From Hafnia psychrotolerans (GTDB lineage: Bacteria; Pseudomonadota; Gammaproteobacteria; Enterobacterales; Enterobacteriaceae), in NCBI RefSeq assembly GCF_014639435.1, contig NZ_BMFZ01000003.1:248001-312000 (forward strand): a DNA stretch of 64,000 nucleotides, in the 5' to 3' direction. This document shows, in pieces, positions 48,696-60,433 of this stretch; positions within the stretch are counted from its first letter, which is position 1, and each line of letters begins with the position of its first letter. The notes below the pieces were generated by a model. The model saw only the letters and a list, made by a program, of their open reading frames with translations, was not told the origin of the DNA and did no database searches. Both the position numbers and the translations under genes were made by a program.

Positions 48696-49175
48696 TTAGA
48701 TTCTGCGCGCTTGCCAGTAGACCTTCCGCCAGTAAACATTGTCGAGTGAGGAACGGGTAACCCCCTGACTGGTGGAAGCATGAATAAACTGATCGTCAGT
48801 GTCGTAAATCCCCACGTGTAAACCATTTTCACCGCTGCCGGTTTTGAAAAAGACCAGATCGCCGGGAAGCAGTTCGTCACGGGGGACTTTATTGCCGATT
48901 TTAGTCTGCGCAGTGGTGGTGCGCGGCAAGATAACACCGAAGCGGTCACGGTAAGTGCGGAAAACAAACCCAGAACAGTCAACGCCGCTCGGCTGAAGGC
49001 CACCATAGCGATACGGCGCGCCATGCCATTGGCTAAGTTGATCGTTTAACTGTGCGACAACAGCAATAGAGTCCGACATTTTACCACTCGGTGGTGGTGC
49101 ATGGCTGCTACAGCCATTGAGCACCAGCGCAGCGAATATCAGCAGAGAATAGAGTGTTCCGGTCTTCCAACGCAT
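48696..49175 (-). CDS. nlpC: NlpC lipoprotein, NlpC/P60 endopeptidase family
   Basis: 159 residues (E. coli NlpC 154). Signal peptide with lipobox LNGC (Cys22), then the NlpC/P60 domain with catalytic Cys67 (VDCSGF) and His120 (GLHVGIYD). Probably a lipid-anchored peptidoglycan peptidase. The start at 49175 matches E. coli; the frame is open ten codons further. In E. coli it directly follows btuD; here the arn operon lies between them. Confidence 0.93.
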   Translation of the reverse strand: MRWKTGTLYSLLIFAALVLNGCSSHAPPPSGKMSDSIAVVAQLNDQLSQWHGAPYRYGGLQPSGVDCSGFVFRTYRDRFGVILPRTTTAQTKIGNKVPRDELLPGDLVFFKTGSGENGLHVGIYDTDDQFIHASTSQGVTRSSLDNVYWRKVYWQARRI

Positions 49176-49342
49176 GGCGCTTCTTCCTTCATGGATGACA
49201 GTCACAGTGACAGTATCAGCTCAGAGAGCAGTCGGAGCACACCACTGAACTCTAAGAGCAGGTTATTTGAGGATAAAAAGAATCTAACGCTATTTTATCC
49301 GTCATCCAATCGAAAAACGCAAATTCATTAGAGTTTATCGCT

Positions 49343-49750
49343 TCAGTGCGCATTCTGAGCTGGTTTGCTGTGGATAAGCCAGACCCCAAACAACACCAGC
49401 AATCCGCCGCAGGTTTTCAACAGATGCAAGTCTTCATTGAACCAGGGCAGCGTCACTGCAGCCAGGTAGACCAATGCGTAGCTAAGGCTGAGCAGCGTAT
49501 AGGCTCGATGCAGGGGCAATACCTGCAGCGTGAAGTACCAGCAAGCCATCGACAGGACGTAGCCAGTGATACCACAGGCGACGGCGATTAGCGGCGGCAG
49601 ATGATCGAGAAACCACGATAAATGTATATCAGAGAGTGAAAGCAGCGGGATTTGTACCATTCCCCACTTCATCAGCAGTTGCGCCAATGTCACCAGTAGC
49701 AAACTGGCGCTTCCCCAGGCATAGCCCTTCATCCATTCTGTCGTTTTCAT
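49343..49750 (-). CDS. arnF: Undecaprenyl-phosphate-L-Ara4N flippase subunit ArnF
   Basis: A small inner-membrane protein of 135 residues with four helices, EmrE-like fold (SMR relatives). With ArnE it moves undecaprenyl-phosphate-aminoarabinose to the periplasmic face. Segments: [16 protein letters not shown] near 15-30 and [15 protein letters not shown] near 78-92, a family hallmark. Last gene of arnBCADTEF; its ATG overlaps the arnE stop by 4 bases. Confidence 0.92.
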   Translation of the reverse strand: MKTTEWMKGYAWGSASLLLVTLAQLLMKWGMVQIPLLSLSDIHLSWFLDHLPPLIAVACGITGYVLSMACWYFTLQVLPLHRAYTLLSLSYALVYLAAVTLPWFNEDLHLLKTCGGLLVLFGVWLIHSKPAQNAH

Positions 49751-50079
49751 GCAGTCACACTCATCAGCGCTATTCCTAACATGATAAAACCGACACCCAC
49801 CCAGTGGCGCCGGTCAATCTGCTCTTTGAATATCCAGCGAGCGCTGAGGGTGATCAGCACAAAATTAAGGCTAAGCATCGGATAGGCAATGCTCAGCGGT
49901 AGCTGTTGCAGCACACGCAGCCACAACAGCATAGCTAACCCCAGCAGACAGACCGCCAACGCGAGCCATCGGAGCACACTGCCAACGTTACCCTTACCGA
50001 TCTGCGCGGCCTGCTTCTGACAAAGCTGCCCCGCGCAGGTCAGTACGCTGACCACGAGTACCAGCAAATAACCGATCAT
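49747..50079 (-). CDS. arnE: Undecaprenyl-phosphate-L-Ara4N flippase subunit ArnE
   Basis: 110 residues with four helices; partner of Arn[15 protein letters not shown] near 12-25 and [21 protein letters not shown] near 70-88 match ArnE. Its start overlaps the arnT stop by 4 bases (ATGA), so translation is coupled. Confidence 0.92.
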   Translation of the reverse strand: MIGYLLVLVVSVLTCAGQLCQKQAAQIGKGNVGSVLRWLALAVCLLGLAMLLWLRVLQQLPLSIAYPMLSLNFVLITLSARWIFKEQIDRRHWVGVGFIMLGIALMSVTA

Positions 50080-51746
50080 GGTAATTTGTTGTAGAACAAT
50101 AGGGATAAGCGATCCATCTCAACAACTTTATCTGGTCGTGGAAGCTTGGAATTATCCGCACCTATGCTCTCTTGCTTAATAACAACAGTGACAGCACCTT
50201 GCTGACGTGCATTTTGTAGCCATGCTGGGAAACTGTTAGCACCAATATAATGATTTTCAGCGTCCGGATAACCCAGACCATACTGCAGTTCGCCTTTTTC
50301 ATCATACATCAAGATATCACTACGCTTCAGTGTCCAGGCGAGGCCGGTTGCTATCCCAACGTTATCAGCCAAAACGTACTTGCTCGCTTTTAACAATGCG
50401 ATGTTGGCATCAACAAATACCTGCGGTTGTTTAGAGTCGATAACTTTTTGTGGGATAACCTGCCCCACTAGCAAGGCTAAGACCAGCGGACATGCTGCCG
50501 CCCAATACCAGCGACGACGCAATGAGGTTAGACTGATTACCCCCGCAAGTGCCCAAACTGCGAAGCACAAAATCGCTATCAGGACTTTCGGAAATTCTCC
50601 TGCCGTATAGACGGGTTTGATGTGCAACGGTAAACGACCAGAGATCACCACCAGTGCAGCGACCGCTAGCACCCCAAAAATAATGTTAATAATACCATTA
50701 GCCTTGAGCGCTTTTAAACGCCCAGATAAGCGTATCTGGTCCAAATAGTCAGCCATCAGCAGTGCCAGTGGAGCAAAACACGGCAGAATGTAAGTCGGTA
50801 ATTTCCCTTTGGCAATACTGAAAAAGATCAGCGGCATTACCGTCCAACTCAACAGGAAAAACAGTTCAGGACGCATTACCCGCTTGGTCCAACCACTAAT
50901 TAACGCGCCCGGTAATAGTCCCATCCATGGCAGTGCTCCGAGGAAAATGACAGGAACGTAATACCAGAAAGGTGCTTTGTGTTGAGCATTCTGTTCGGCA
51001 AAACGCTGAATATGCTCAACCCAGAAGAAATAATTCCAGAAGTCCGGTTCTCGATGCGCAATCGCTAATACCCAGGGCAAACTCAGTAGAATAGCGCTAA
51101 GGATGGCCAGTGGCCCCCAGCCCAACAGGGTTTTAAACCGCTTTTCCCGCCAGACGATCGGCAACACGGCGATCACCGGAACGGCCAATGCCAGAAAGCC
51201 TTTGGTCATAAAACCCATACCACATGCCAGACCGAGTGCAATCCAACTTAGGGCTTTCTGCTTTGTACCGGTGACACGCAAACAGTAGTAACTCGCGACC
51301 ATTGCCGCACTCATCCACAGCGTTATCATCGGATCAAGAACGCTGTAGGTTCCGATAGTAAAAACCAGAAGGGATGAGAGATAAATCAGCGCCGCGACAC
51401 AGGCTGTCTGGCGGTTACGCCACATTAGCATCGCCATCCAGAACACCAGAATCGTGCTGAGTAGCGTGCAAAATACGGAACCAAAGCGCACCGCAAAATT
51501 GGTGTCACCAAAAATCATCTGGCTGATGTTATTAAACCAGTAACCGGCTATCGGTTTTTCAAAATATCGCAAGCCGAGAAGATGCGGTACCACCCAATCA
51601 CCCCGTTGCAGCATTTCACGGCTGATTTCGGCATAACGCGTTTCATCGGGTTGCCACAATAGACGGGTATTCAACGGAACCAAATAGACCAAGGCAAAGA
51701 ACAGGAGAAGAACAGTGCTCCATATACCTTTGTACGCTTTCAACAT
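50076..51746 (-). CDS. arnT: 4-amino-4-deoxy-L-arabinose lipid A transferase ArnT
   Basis: An inner-membrane GT-C glycosyltransferase of 556 residues (E. coli ArnT 550) with about 12 helices. It transfers Ara4N to lipid A phosphates on the periplasmic side, giving resistance to polymyxin and cationic peptides. Seen: [16 protein letters not shown] in the first periplasmic loop with catalytic Asp and Glu, [23 protein letters not shown], and FWVEHIQRF. The start at 51746 shares its A with the arnD stop (TGATG); AGGA is 9 bases upstream. Longer starts to 51779 lie inside arnD. Confidence 0.95.
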   Translation of the reverse strand: MLKAYKGIWSTVLLLFFALVYLVPLNTRLLWQPDETRYAEISREMLQRGDWVVPHLLGLRYFEKPIAGYWFNNISQMIFGDTNFAVRFGSVFCTLLSTILVFWMAMLMWRNRQTACVAALIYLSSLLVFTIGTYSVLDPMITLWMSAAMVASYYCLRVTGTKQKALSWIALGLACGMGFMTKGFLALAVPVIAVLPIVWREKRFKTLLGWGPLAILSAILLSLPWVLAIAHREPDFWNYFFWVEHIQRFAEQNAQHKAPFWYYVPVIFLGALPWMGLLPGALISGWTKRVMRPELFFLLSWTVMPLIFFSIAKGKLPTYILPCFAPLALLMADYLDQIRLSGRLKALKANGIINIIFGVLAVAALVVISGRLPLHIKPVYTAGEFPKVLIAILCFAVWALAGVISLTSLRRRWYWAAACPLVLALLVGQVIPQKVIDSKQPQVFVDANIALLKASKYVLADNVGIATGLAWTLKRSDILMYDEKGELQYGLGYPDAENHYIGANSFPAWLQNARQQGAVTVVIKQESIGADNSKLPRPDKVVEMDRLSLLFYNKLP

Positions 51747-52645
51747 CAGGAACATCCTTCTTGCTGGCAACCTAACCACCCTTCTCGCCCAGGGAACGTG
51801 GAACGAACAACACGACCGACGGGCAGACTGGTCAGATCAGCAGGTAATAATTCACCCAGTGCGCAGAACTGAATGCCCTGTAGGGCAGCGCGGGTCAGTA
51901 AGTCATCAAACATATCCGCCAGCGACATACCTTCCACTTCGGCATGAATGGTATAGACCGGTACACCGCAGTCATCCTTAATGGCCTGCAAAATAAAATC
52001 ATTGAACGTGGCCGTGGTCACTTCATTGCCAATGACTTCATCGTAGGTCGGCAACGTTACTGGGATTTGTACCGTGCCTACTTCACCATTTTCCAGCATG
52101 GGTAAGAAGGGTCGTTTTCCCCGGCAGTCACTGTTATAGCGAAAACCAAACGTTTGTTTGACGTCAATAACCCGCTGATCGGCACGCCATCCGGCAACCG
52201 CAGAGCAATCAACCGCTCGGCCGATACTGTTTTGAAGCGCATCCAGACCGAGACGGATTTGATTTTCCAACTGAGGCTTTGACCATTTCGCCACTTTCGC
52301 CTGCCAGCCCTGGTGATCCCAGGCATGCAAGCCAACTTCATGACCGCGCTCAGCCGTTTCTTTCATCAGAGAGGCAAAATCACGATATATCTTTTTACCC
52401 GGCCAAGCCGTACCGGCCAGCAGAATATCCAGACCGTACAGTGACGCTGCATTTGAGCGCAGCATTTTCCACAGAAAGCGGGGACGTAAGAGGCGCCATA
52501 AATGGCGCCCCATGTTGTCCGGACCTACGCTGAAGAAAAAGCTGGCAGTGATGTGATGTTTTTCCAAAACACGCAGTAATTGAGGGACACCCTTTCGGGT
52601 GCCACTCCATGTGTCGACATCAATTCGTAGACCGACTTTTTTCAT
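51746..52645 (-). CDS. arnD: 4-deoxy-4-formamido-L-arabinose-phosphoundecaprenol deformylase ArnD
   Basis: A NodB-like polysaccharide deacetylase of 299 residues. Metal-site motifs: GLRIDVDT near the N-terminus and [14 protein letters not shown] near 135. It removes the formyl group before flipping. C-terminus [12 protein letters not shown] matches E. coli [16 protein letters not shown] 52645 has GGA 9 bases upstream; TTG two codons earlier is possible. Confidence 0.95.
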   Translation of the reverse strand: MKKVGLRIDVDTWSGTRKGVPQLLRVLEKHHITASFFFSVGPDNMGRHLWRLLRPRFLWKMLRSNAASLYGLDILLAGTAWPGKKIYRDFASLMKETAERGHEVGLHAWDHQGWQAKVAKWSKPQLENQIRLGLDALQNSIGRAVDCSAVAGWRADQRVIDVKQTFGFRYNSDCRGKRPFLPMLENGEVGTVQIPVTLPTYDEVIGNEVTTATFNDFILQAIKDDCGVPVYTIHAEVEGMSLADMFDDLLTRAALQGIQFCALGELLPADLTSLPVGRVVRSTFPGREGWLGCQQEGCS

Positions 52646-52657
52646 GCACAAATTCCG

Positions 52658-54640
52658 TTATGCCTGATTGTTGTCTGGATTAACCGAGCGCAGGAAGAAG
52701 TCGAGAGTTTTGTCGACGGTTTTATCCATCGAGACTTCAGGCGTCCAATTCAACAAACGTTTAGCATTTTTGATGCTTGGCGTACGGTGTTCAACATCCT
52801 GATAGCCTTTACCATAGTAGCTGCTGCTTTCGACAGATTTGAAACCGGCAAACGGCGGGAATTGGTCACGCAGTGGGTGCGCTTCAAAGCTGTGTAGCAG
52901 CATTTCGGCCAATTCACGGATGCTGGCTTCATTCGTCGGATTACCAATGTTAACGATCTGACCGTCACAGCGATTTTCTTTGTTCTCAATGATGCGGAAC
53001 AGCGCTTCGATACCGTCGTTAATATCCGTAAAGCAGCGTTTCTGCTCACCACCATCGACCAGTTTGATCGGAGAACCTTCTACCAGATTCAGGATCAACT
53101 GGGTGATGGCACGTGAACTACCAATACGTGCAGCGTCGAGGTTATCAAGGCGCGGGCCCATCCAGTTGAATGGACGGAACAGGGTGAAGCGCAAGCCTTC
53201 TTTAGCGCCATACGCCCAGATAACACGGTCGAGCAGCTGTTTGGATACGGAGTAAATCCAACGTTGTTTGTTGATCGGGCCAACAATCAGACGTGAGCTG
53301 TCTTCATCGAACTCTTTGTCGTCACACATGCCGTAAACTTCAGACGTGGACGGGAAGATGATGCGTTTTTTGTATTTCACACAATCGCGGACGATTTTCA
53401 GATTTTCTTCGAAATCCAGTTCGAATACGCGCAGCGGATTGCGGGTATATTCGATTGGTGTGGCTATCGCCACCAGCGGTAGGATCACGTCACATTTTTT
53501 GATGTGATACTCGATCCACTCGGAGTGAATACTGATATCGCCTTCCACGAAGTGGAAATGTGGGTTATCCATGAAGCGGCTGATAGCATCAGAGCTGATG
53601 TCCAGACCGAAGATTTCGTAGTTATCTTCGCGCAGCAAACGTTCGCTCAGGTGGTTACCGATAAAACCGTTCACTCCCAGGATAAGCACGCGGGTGCGGC
53701 GTTTCATCGCGGACGTCGGCAATGAACTGAGCCTGACATCCGGCATGATGCCTAATTCCAGTGACAGGCGCGAACCCTGCACATAGAGGCCTGACTCACT
53801 CTGACCCGCCTGAATTTCCAGTGCACCTTCACCACAAGCGATGACCAAAGGGTCGCTCGACAGCACGGTACCAGGTTGTTTGTCATGTGCCGTTGCCAGC
53901 GAACGCGAACGCCAGATGGTCATTTTACGCTGACCAAGATAGGTAAATGCACCAGGATAAGGTTCGGTCACAGCACGAATCAGGTTATTGATTTCGGTTG
54001 CGGGTTTGTTCCAGTGAATTTCACCATCGGCCGCAGTACGGCGACCAAAATAGCTAGCCTGAGATTCATCTTGTGGTGTCAGCGTGATCTGACCCTGTTT
54101 CATTTTAGGCAGGACTTCCGCCAGCAGGACCTGCGCAGCATCGCGAACTTTAGCATGCAACGTCAGCGCGATATCCTCAGCACTGATTGGCACGACGCGC
54201 TGTGCCACAATGTCGCCAGCATCGGGACGGCTAACCATTTTATGCAGCGTCACGCCTGTTTCACTTTCGCCCTTCAGCAGCGCCCAGTTAACTGGCGCAC
54301 GCCCGCGGTAGCGTGGCAATAATGAACCGTGCAGATTGAAGCCACCTTGGGTGGCTAGGGACAGGACATCATCGCTAATCATGTTGCGATAATAGAACGA
54401 GAAAATAACGTCCGGCTGTAAGTCACGGATACGGTCAACCCATAGTGGATGATTCACATCCTCAGGAGCGTAAACCGGAAGATTTAAGTTAGCACCCAAA
54501 CGGGCAACCGAGGCGAAAAAGTTGTTTTCGTCTGGAGAATCGGTATGAGTAAATACCGCTTGTACGTCATAACCTGCGTCAACCAAGGCCTGTAGACCAA
54601 CACAACCAATATCATGGTACGCAAATACAATCGCTTTCAT
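52658..54640 (-). CDS. arnA: Bifunctional UDP-glucuronate decarboxylase / UDP-Ara4N formyltransferase ArnA
   Basis: 660 residues, as in E. coli. The N-terminal formyltransferase (1 to about 300) has Asn102 and His104 in NLHGSLLP. The C-terminal SDR decarboxylase (about 315-660) has [10 protein letters not shown] for NAD+ and YSVSKQ with catalytic Tyr and Lys. It makes UDP-Ara4O and formylates UDP-Ara4N. ATG 54640 shares a base with the arnC stop; a GTG one codon earlier is possible. Confidence 0.97.
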   Translation of the reverse strand: MKAIVFAYHDIGCVGLQALVDAGYDVQAVFTHTDSPDENNFFASVARLGANLNLPVYAPEDVNHPLWVDRIRDLQPDVIFSFYYRNMISDDVLSLATQGGFNLHGSLLPRYRGRAPVNWALLKGESETGVTLHKMVSRPDAGDIVAQRVVPISAEDIALTLHAKVRDAAQVLLAEVLPKMKQGQITLTPQDESQASYFGRRTAADGEIHWNKPATEINNLIRAVTEPYPGAFTYLGQRKMTIWRSRSLATAHDKQPGTVLSSDPLVIACGEGALEIQAGQSESGLYVQGSRLSLELGIMPDVRLSSLPTSAMKRRTRVLILGVNGFIGNHLSERLLREDNYEIFGLDISSDAISRFMDNPHFHFVEGDISIHSEWIEYHIKKCDVILPLVAIATPIEYTRNPLRVFELDFEENLKIVRDCVKYKKRIIFPSTSEVYGMCDDKEFDEDSSRLIVGPINKQRWIYSVSKQLLDRVIWAYGAKEGLRFTLFRPFNWMGPRLDNLDAARIGSSRAITQLILNLVEGSPIKLVDGGEQKRCFTDINDGIEALFRIIENKENRCDGQIVNIGNPTNEASIRELAEMLLHSFEAHPLRDQFPPFAGFKSVESSSYYGKGYQDVEHRTPSIKNAKRLLNWTPEVSMDKTVDKTLDFFLRSVNPDNNQA

Positions 54641-55620
54641 CACTCTTCTTCCTTGCTGTTTTCGTCAGAACGCATTCCAACGACTTTTTGAACAAAATAG
54701 CGCGGACGTGCACGCACATCGTTATAGATTCGCCCGATGTACTCACCGAGCAATCCCATTCCTACAAACTGCGCACCGATAAACATAAATAACAGGGCAA
54801 ACAGGGTAAAGACGCCATCCGCTGCCCATGTAGGACCGTTGATCAAACGCATCAAAATCAAAAATACCGCAAGCACGAAGCCAAACAGAGCAATCAAACT
54901 CCCCACCACACTAAGCAAACGCAGAGGCGTGGTTGTCAGGCAGGTGATGAGATCGTACATCAGATTGATGAGCTTCATCAGGCTGTACTTTGAGTCGCCG
55001 AATTCACGCTCCGAGTGCTGCACCTGGATTTCCGCCGTTCTGCGCGCAAAAGTATTAGCCAAAATAGGAATAAACGTACTGCGCTCATGACAATGCAGCA
55101 TAGCTTCAATAATGTGGCGCCGATAAGCACGTAGCATGCAGCCATAGTCACCCATGGATTTGCCTGTCGCCCGCTGAATCATCATGTTGATCATCTTTGA
55201 CGCGGACTTACGGAACCATGAGTCACGGCGGTTAGCACGCACAGTGCCGACCACGTCATAGCCCTCTTCGGCTTTTGCCACCAGACGAGGGATCTCTTCC
55301 GGCGGGTTTTGCAAATCAGCGTCGAGTGTGATCACCAGATCGCCGGACACATGGCTGAAACCAGCCATGATCGCTGAGTGCTGACCATAGTTTCGGTTAA
55401 GTAACACGGCAATAATGCAGTTTTCCGGTTGCTCTGCCGCGTGAGTTAACATCTCTGCGGAACGGTCACTGCTGCCATCATCGATTAAGATTATTTCGTA
55501 TTTTTGAGTCAGTTGACGACAAGCCGTCTGTGTACGGGAAAGTAGAGCTGGCAAGCTCTCTTCCTCGTTATAGACAGGGATGACGATCGAGACTTTTTTG
55601 ATAGGTTCAAATTGCGCCAC
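54640..55620 (-). CDS. arnC: Undecaprenyl-phosphate 4-deoxy-4-formamido-L-arabinose transferase ArnC
   Basis: A family 2 glycosyltransferase of 326 residues (E. coli 322). GT-A domain with [20 protein letters not shown] and the [12 protein letters not shown] metal motif; two C-terminal membrane helices (about 235-258 and 270-292). It loads formyl-Ara4N onto undecaprenyl phosphate. Its start abuts the arnB stop. Confidence 0.96.
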   Translation of the reverse strand: MAQFEPIKKVSIVIPVYNEEESLPALLSRTQTACRQLTQKYEIILIDDGSSDRSAEMLTHAAEQPENCIIAVLLNRNYGQHSAIMAGFSHVSGDLVITLDADLQNPPEEIPRLVAKAEEGYDVVGTVRANRRDSWFRKSASKMINMMIQRATGKSMGDYGCMLRAYRRHIIEAMLHCHERSTFIPILANTFARRTAEIQVQHSEREFGDSKYSLMKLINLMYDLITCLTTTPLRLLSVVGSLIALFGFVLAVFLILMRLINGPTWAADGVFTLFALLFMFIGAQFVGMGLLGEYIGRIYNDVRARPRYFVQKVVGMRSDENSKEEE

Positions 55621-56762
55621 TATTGGAACTCCACGAGAGAAAATAGTGCAGCAACAACGCGGTCTACATCGCTGTCCTGCATATCAGGGAACAGCGGTAA
55701 ACTGCACAGACGCTCGGTGTTCCATTCGCTGTGTGGCAGGCTGAGGTCAGGATAACGTTCGCGATAATATTTCTGGGTATGTGCCGCGCGGAAATGTAGC
55801 CCGGTGCCGATACCGAGTGCTTTTAGGCGCTCCATCAGGACATCACGGCTGATACCACAGCGGGCTTCATCCACGCGGATCATGAACAAGTGCCATGCAT
55901 GCAAGTGTGGGTATTCAGGCACCTTCATCGGCAAAAACGGCGATCCCTGCAGTTTTTGTAGATACAAATTCGCCAGTTCCGTACGGCGCGCATTGATTTC
56001 AGGCAGACGACGCAACTGAACCACGGCAATCGCCGCATTAATGTCGGATAGGTTGTATTTAAACCCAGGCTCGACCACTTCAGTCTGCGGCTTACGGCCC
56101 TGTACTTCGCGATCAAATGCATCTACCGCCAGACCGTGGAACTTCAAGACCCGAACTCTCTGCGCCAGTTCATCGTCGTCGGTTGCCACCAAGCCACCTT
56201 CGGCACATGTCATGTTCTTAATTGCGTGGAAGGAAAAGATTGCGGTGCCTTGTGCACCAATCCAGCGGTCGCGGTAGCGGGTGCCTGCGGCATGCGCAGC
56301 GTCCTCAACAATGGCAATGCCATGTTTTTCAGCCAGTGCGTATAGCGGGTCAAGATCCAAAGGGGCCCCCGCGTAGTGTACCGGGATAATCGCTTTGGTT
56401 TTTGGCGTGATTGCAGCAGCGACATCGTCAGTGCTAATCATCAGGGTGTCGGGGTCAACATCAATCATCACCGGCTCTGCACCCAGCAGGACGATCATGT
56501 TAATGGTGGAAACCCAGGTCTGTGAAGGTGTAATAACCTCATCACCTGGGCCGATGCCCAGCGCCATAAGAGTGACGTGCATACCACCAGTTGCCGAGCT
56601 AACGGCAATGGCGTGTTTGCATCCGAAGGTCGCAGCAAAATCCTGTTCGAGCTGATGCGTCTGTGGACCCGTTGTGATCCAACCAGAACGCAGCACATGA
56701 CTCACTGCCTCAATTTCTTCCTCACCCATGGATGGACGGGAGAAAGGCAAAAAATTTTCCAT
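55620..56762 (-). CDS. arnB: UDP-4-amino-4-deoxy-L-arabinose aminotransferase ArnB
   Basis: A PLP-dependent aminotransferase of 380 residues (E. coli ArnB 379). Lys182 in [13 protein letters not shown] binds [12 protein letters not shown] and SSATGGMH are the substrate and phosphate loops. It aminates UDP-Ara4O. First gene of the operon; AGGA is 8 bases before the ATG. A PmrA-box-like element lies about 110 bases upstream. Confidence 0.96.
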   Translation of the reverse strand: MENFLPFSRPSMGEEEIEAVSHVLRSGWITTGPQTHQLEQDFAATFGCKHAIAVSSATGGMHVTLMALGIGPGDEVITPSQTWVSTINMIVLLGAEPVMIDVDPDTLMISTDDVAAAITPKTKAIIPVHYAGAPLDLDPLYALAEKHGIAIVEDAAHAAGTRYRDRWIGAQGTAIFSFHAIKNMTCAEGGLVATDDDELAQRVRVLKFHGLAVDAFDREVQGRKPQTEVVEPGFKYNLSDINAAIAVVQLRRLPEINARRTELANLYLQKLQGSPFLPMKVPEYPHLHAWHLFMIRVDEARCGISRDVLMERLKALGIGTGLHFRAAHTQKYYRERYPDLSLPHSEWNTERLCSLPLFPDMQDSDVDRVVAALFSLVEFQ

Positions 56763-57139
56763 GACACAATCCTACAAGAAGTATTTTATTCGAATGAGAC
56801 TTTAGTACGGATTCAATGAACCATTATTAAACGACACACTTTAATATTCCATGCACAGTGCCAACTTAAGCTTAATTAAACCTTAAGGCTCGTCAGAATA
56901 AATTTATAATAAATAGAACCCACGTGATAGACATTGCATAGATAAAATAAATAACCCGTAATATCATGTAGATAGACAGTATATTTTGCAACCAAACCAG
57001 AAATACTATTGACAATACTTCAACGAAGATGAGTTTATTGTTAGTGTGCAATCTATTTTCGTACTGAGAGATAGAGTGTAAACAAGCATGTCATCAACTA
57101 TTCCAACCTACCTGTAACAAATCATCTTTCTTTAGTATT
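56763..57139. other. btuD to arnB intergenic region (377 bp)
   Basis: AT-rich, with the PmrA/PhoP-like element at 56865-56887 and no gene or clear terminator seen. Downstream of btuD and upstream of arnB, both leftward, it should contain the arn promoter. Confidence 0.5.
56865..56887. promoter_or_regulatory. Candidate PmrA box (overlapping a PhoP-like half-site) upstream of arnB
   Basis: CTTAAT-TAAAC-CTTAAG (56871-56887) matches the PmrA consensus YTTAAK-N5-YTTAAK, with a further CTTAAG directly adjacent (56865-56870). On the minus strand GGTTTA within the same stretch is a PhoP half-site. Both PmrA and PhoP control this operon in Yersinia. Confidence 0.65.
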
Positions 57140-57892
57140 CTAAACTAACGTTATCAGCCACTGCCGCCCCGCGACGTCATGCAGCTGAAAATTGACGTCA
57201 AACACCGCATTCAAACCGTTTACCTGCATGACATCTTGCCTTTTTCCGGCAGCCACCACCTGACCTTTCGCCATTAACCACACCTGATGAGCGTAGTGCA
57301 ACGTGTGATTGAGATCATGATCGCTGATAATTGCCGTACGACCGCTGGCACAAAATTGCGTAATGAGTTCATCAAGAGCTTGCTGTTGGGCTACGTCCAG
57401 GCTGTTCATTGGCTCATCCAGGAGTAGCAGCCTGGACAAGGGGTTTAGCGTCGGCCAAACTTGCAAAAGTATGGCAACCAGACGCACGCGCTGCCATTCC
57501 CCACCCGATAACCGCGTCACAGGTCTGGAGAGTTTATCCTGCAAGTGCAATGCCGATGTCAGCATCATGATGGTCTGTTCTAGTCGCCCGGGATCAGCGC
57601 CCGCTGGCTGATGCAGTGAAAGATACTGAAACACCGGCATCACCGACACCGGGACCGATTGCTGGTAAAGATAGCCTCGTAGCCTGGCAAGCTGCATACC
57701 CGTTAACTCTTCAATAGGTTGCCCGCCGAGGATAATGTTCCCTCCTCCGTCCAGCATTCCGGCAATTCGGGCCAACAGACTGGTTTTCCCTGCGCCATTA
57801 GGGCCAATAACATGGACACGGCTACCGGCGCTCACATGGGTTGTAAACGCCTGCAACCGTCCAGGCACACTCAGTTTATGGCATTCCAACAT
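57140..57892 (-). CDS. btuD: Vitamin B12 ABC transporter ATPase BtuD
   Basis: An ABC ATPase of 250 residues (E. coli 249). Walker A GPNGAGKTS (30-38), Q-loop YQQS, signature LSGGEWQRVR (about 128-137), Walker B LLLLDEPMNSLD, switch ISDHDLNHTL. With BtuC and the binding protein BtuF it imports cobalamin across the inner membrane. AGGGA is 6 bases before the ATG; 26 bases follow btuE. Confidence 0.95.
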   Translation of the reverse strand: MLECHKLSVPGRLQAFTTHVSAGSRVHVIGPNGAGKTSLLARIAGMLDGGGNIILGGQPIEELTGMQLARLRGYLYQQSVPVSVMPVFQYLSLHQPAGADPGRLEQTIMMLTSALHLQDKLSRPVTRLSGGEWQRVRLVAILLQVWPTLNPLSRLLLLDEPMNSLDVAQQQALDELITQFCASGRTAIISDHDLNHTLHYAHQVWLMAKGQVVAAGKRQDVMQVNGLNAVFDVNFQLHDVAGRQWLITLV

Positions 57893-57918
57893 GGCTATCC
57901 CTGCGCATCAATGTTCGA

Positions 57919-58470
57919 TTACTTTGCTAGTGCCAGTTTGATGGCATCCACCAGTTTAGGATCTTCAGGCGTCATATCCGGTGCAAAACGTTGAATAACA
58001 CTCCCGTCACGACCCATAAGGAATTTTTCGAAATTCCACAAAATGTCATCCGGATGCAACGGCTCACGCCCTTTGCTGGCGAGACGCTGATAAAATGCAC
58101 TGCCCTCCGGTTTGATAGCCTGCGGACAGGCCGCGATCAGCGATTTATACAACGGATGTCGGTTTTCACCGTTAACGTCAATTTTGCTGAACATCGGGAA
58201 TTTGACACCAAAATTGGTGGTGCAGAAGTGTTGAATTTCTTCTTCCGTGCCGGGTTCCTGAGCACCGAATTCATTACATGGGAAGCCTAAAACCTCAAAA
58301 CCCTGTTCATGCCAGGCCTGATAGATATTTTCCAAACCTTCATACTGCTTGGTCAACCCGCATTGTGATGCCACATTGACAACCAGCAGTACTGAGCCTT
58401 GGTAAGCACCCAGCGTGGTTGCCTCACCGTTAATTTTTCTCAGGGGAAGATCAAAAATTGCATTGTTCAT
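57919..58470 (-). CDS. btuE: Thioredoxin/glutathione peroxidase BtuE
   Basis: A non-selenium glutathione peroxidase of 183 residues, as in E. coli. Peroxidatic Cys37 (NVASQCGLTK), LGFPCNEFGAQEPG with the Gln, and ILWNFEKFL with the Trp of the catalytic tetrad. It reduces hydroperoxides and is not needed for B12 transport despite its name. Between btuC and btuD as in E. coli. Confidence 0.96.
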   Translation of the reverse strand: MNNAIFDLPLRKINGEATTLGAYQGSVLLVVNVASQCGLTKQYEGLENIYQAWHEQGFEVLGFPCNEFGAQEPGTEEEIQHFCTTNFGVKFPMFSKIDVNGENRHPLYKSLIAACPQAIKPEGSAFYQRLASKGREPLHPDDILWNFEKFLMGRDGSVIQRFAPDMTPEDPKLVDAIKLALAK

Positions 58471-58576
58471 CTTTTATATCCTGCGGTTATTTGCCAATGT
58501 CATAGGGCCGAAAGGTAAACTGAAGAGCAGTAAAGATAGCCTGTCCCAGGCATGTTGTGCATTTATCCTGTCTGAT

Positions 58577-59575
58577 TCAGATGGCTTTGACCAGTAGCCA
58601 AATAAAAAGAGGTGCCCCGAGTGTGGCTGTCACCACGCCTATCGGCAGTTCTGCAGAGTAGAGTGTGATACGTGCAAGGACGTCAGCCAACAACAACACG
58701 GCCCCACCAACAAGGGCGCAGGCGGGGAGTAAATGACGCTGGTCAGTGATCCCACACAACCGCAGAATATGGGGAATAATCAGCCCGACAAACCCAATCA
58801 CTCCGGCTATCGCCACACTCAGACCCACGACCCACCCGACAGCCAGCACCAGAAGATTCCGCCATACAGCAATAGAGACTCCGAGCTGCTGCGCCTGTCC
58901 AATACCCAATGATAATACATTCAGTGTTCGGCCCTGAAAGGTCATCCAGATGACAGCCGGGATTAGCATAGCGCCTAGCCAACTTTGCCGCCAGTCAACG
59001 CCTCCAAATCCCCCCATCATCCAGTACATCAGTTGGCGTAAGTCCAGGTTACTGCTGAAGTAAACCGACCAGGTCATCACAGCGCTACACACAATACCAA
59101 TAGCGACGCCCACCAGCAGCAAACGGGCATTGGTCAGCAAGCGTTGCCGTGCAAAATGTAGCAAAAAAAACGTGATCATCAATGCACCGGCAACTGCAGA
59201 GAGGCTCATGACCCAGACCGGCAGTAATTCATTTCCCAGCATAACGCACAGCACCAGTGCTACACCCGCTCCGTTGGCAACGCCAAGCAGGCCGGGTTCA
59301 GCCAGCGGGTTCTCAAACAGAGCTTGCATGACCGCACCGGAAACCGCGAGCCCCGCGCCCACCAGGATCACAGCGAGTGCGCGTGGCAGACGTAGCTGCC
59401 AGACAAAGAGTTGGCCCTGGGAGCTAAACCAGGTATCTGGCCATATCCAGTTTTCACCTGCGCACAGGCTAAAAAGGAGAATCAGCACCAGTAGCCCGCT
59501 GAAGAAACCTAGCAGCCGGCGGTCACGGCGTTTCTGTTTCAGTTCAAGCACGGTGAATATTGGGATATTTTTCAT
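58577..59575 (-). CDS. btuC: Vitamin B12 ABC transporter permease BtuC
   Basis: A FecCD-family permease of 332 residues (E. coli 326) with about ten helices. Seen: [37 protein letters not shown], the coupling-helix region, and [16 protein letters not shown] chose ATG 59575, with AGGA 5 bases before it; other ATGs at 59587 and 59599 would lengthen the N-terminus. No cobalamin riboswitch is visible upstream. Confidence 0.94.
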   Translation of the reverse strand: MKNIPIFTVLELKQKRRDRRLLGFFSGLLVLILLFSLCAGENWIWPDTWFSSQGQLFVWQLRLPRALAVILVGAGLAVSGAVMQALFENPLAEPGLLGVANGAGVALVLCVMLGNELLPVWVMSLSAVAGALMITFFLLHFARQRLLTNARLLLVGVAIGIVCSAVMTWSVYFSSNLDLRQLMYWMMGGFGGVDWRQSWLGAMLIPAVIWMTFQGRTLNVLSLGIGQAQQLGVSIAVWRNLLVLAVGWVVGLSVAIAGVIGFVGLIIPHILRLCGITDQRHLLPACALVGGAVLLLADVLARITLYSAELPIGVVTATLGAPLFIWLLVKAI

Positions 59576-59703
59576 CAAGTCCTGCATGAAAATAGGCATC
59601 CTGACGCGTTTGCATGGCGGCAAGTCAGCGAATACGGAGGGGAAAGGAGTCAGTATCTTACCGATATTAAGCAGTTTTTTAGCGGATATCCTTAAAAAAA
59701 TAA

Positions 59704-59734
59704 ATAAAAAAAGGCCAGCGCTTTCGCGCCAGCC
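59704..59734 (-). terminator. Terminator of the DUF2502-like gene
   Basis: Minus-strand stem GGCTGGCGC/GCGCTGGCC with two mismatches, GAAA loop and a T-run, 20 bases past the stop. Confidence 0.78.
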
Positions 59735-59754
59735 TGATTTAAGAAGGATAAAGG

Positions 59755-60159
59755 TTAGTAACGTTGCCCGTCTGGAGGAATAGGTTGTCCTTTCCCCTGA
59801 GGGTTATCATTTCCCCGTTGCTGGCCTTTATTATCATGACGCGGGTCACCATGTGGGCTTTCCTGCCGATGGAACTTCTCATGCGCCCGGTCGTAGTATT
59901 GTTTTGGCGGTGGCGAAGGCTGCCAGCGATCACCGCGCCAGTACATGCCATGGTTGTTGCGATCACCAATATGGTGCCCTTGATGCTCATGCCACCATTG
60001 TGGTGGACGCCAGTCGTAACCGTCCCAATAATAACCGCGATGATCCTGATCTCCGAGGTGAACAGAAACACCCGGGACATTGACGTCAACCGTCACGCCT
60101 GCCTGTGCGATGATAGGCAGTGCCAGTACGCAATAAAGCAGTACAAGAGATTTTTTCAC
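59755..60159 (-). CDS. DUF2502 (YpeC-like) secreted His/Trp-rich protein
   Basis: 134 residues from a GTG at 60159, chosen because AAGGTG lies just upstream and the frame then opens with a clean signal peptide ([20 protein letters not shown]). A longer frame to 60231 is less likely. The mature part has [29 protein letters not shown], like the YpeC/DUF2502 core (LQIGDRDHYGNYWDG). It then has a hydrophilic tail rich in His, Gln, Gly and Pro. Periplasmic location is likely; the function is unknown. The His content suggests metal binding, which is inference. Confidence 0.75.
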   Translation of the reverse strand: MKKSLVLLYCVLALPIIAQAGVTVDVNVPGVSVHLGDQDHRGYYWDGYDWRPPQWWHEHQGHHIGDRNNHGMYWRGDRWQPSPPPKQYYDRAHEKFHRQESPHGDPRHDNKGQQRGNDNPQGKGQPIPPDGQRY

Positions 60160-60433
60160 AGAACTCACCTTATTAATTTTATTAACCTGCTCTTGAGAGG
60201 ATTTATAACAAGCAGAAATAAGGCTGACCATGAGAGGAAAGGAGTTTTTCAGTTAACTTTCATATTGCTTACAATAAAAATACAAATGCACCCCAGGATA
60301 GCATGGCCGCTGGGGAGTAATAAGAAGTATTCTAATCTTATAATGCTCTTAACATATCTTAACGTAAGCCTGACAACAGGTTTACGGTATTCTATTTATA
60401 CTGAATGTGTTTATTCAAATAAAGGATATATTT

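Noticed and set aside
59576..59754. Cobalamin riboswitch upstream of btuC
   Set aside because: The region is short and lacks the B12-box pattern; it mostly holds the terminator of the neighbouring gene.
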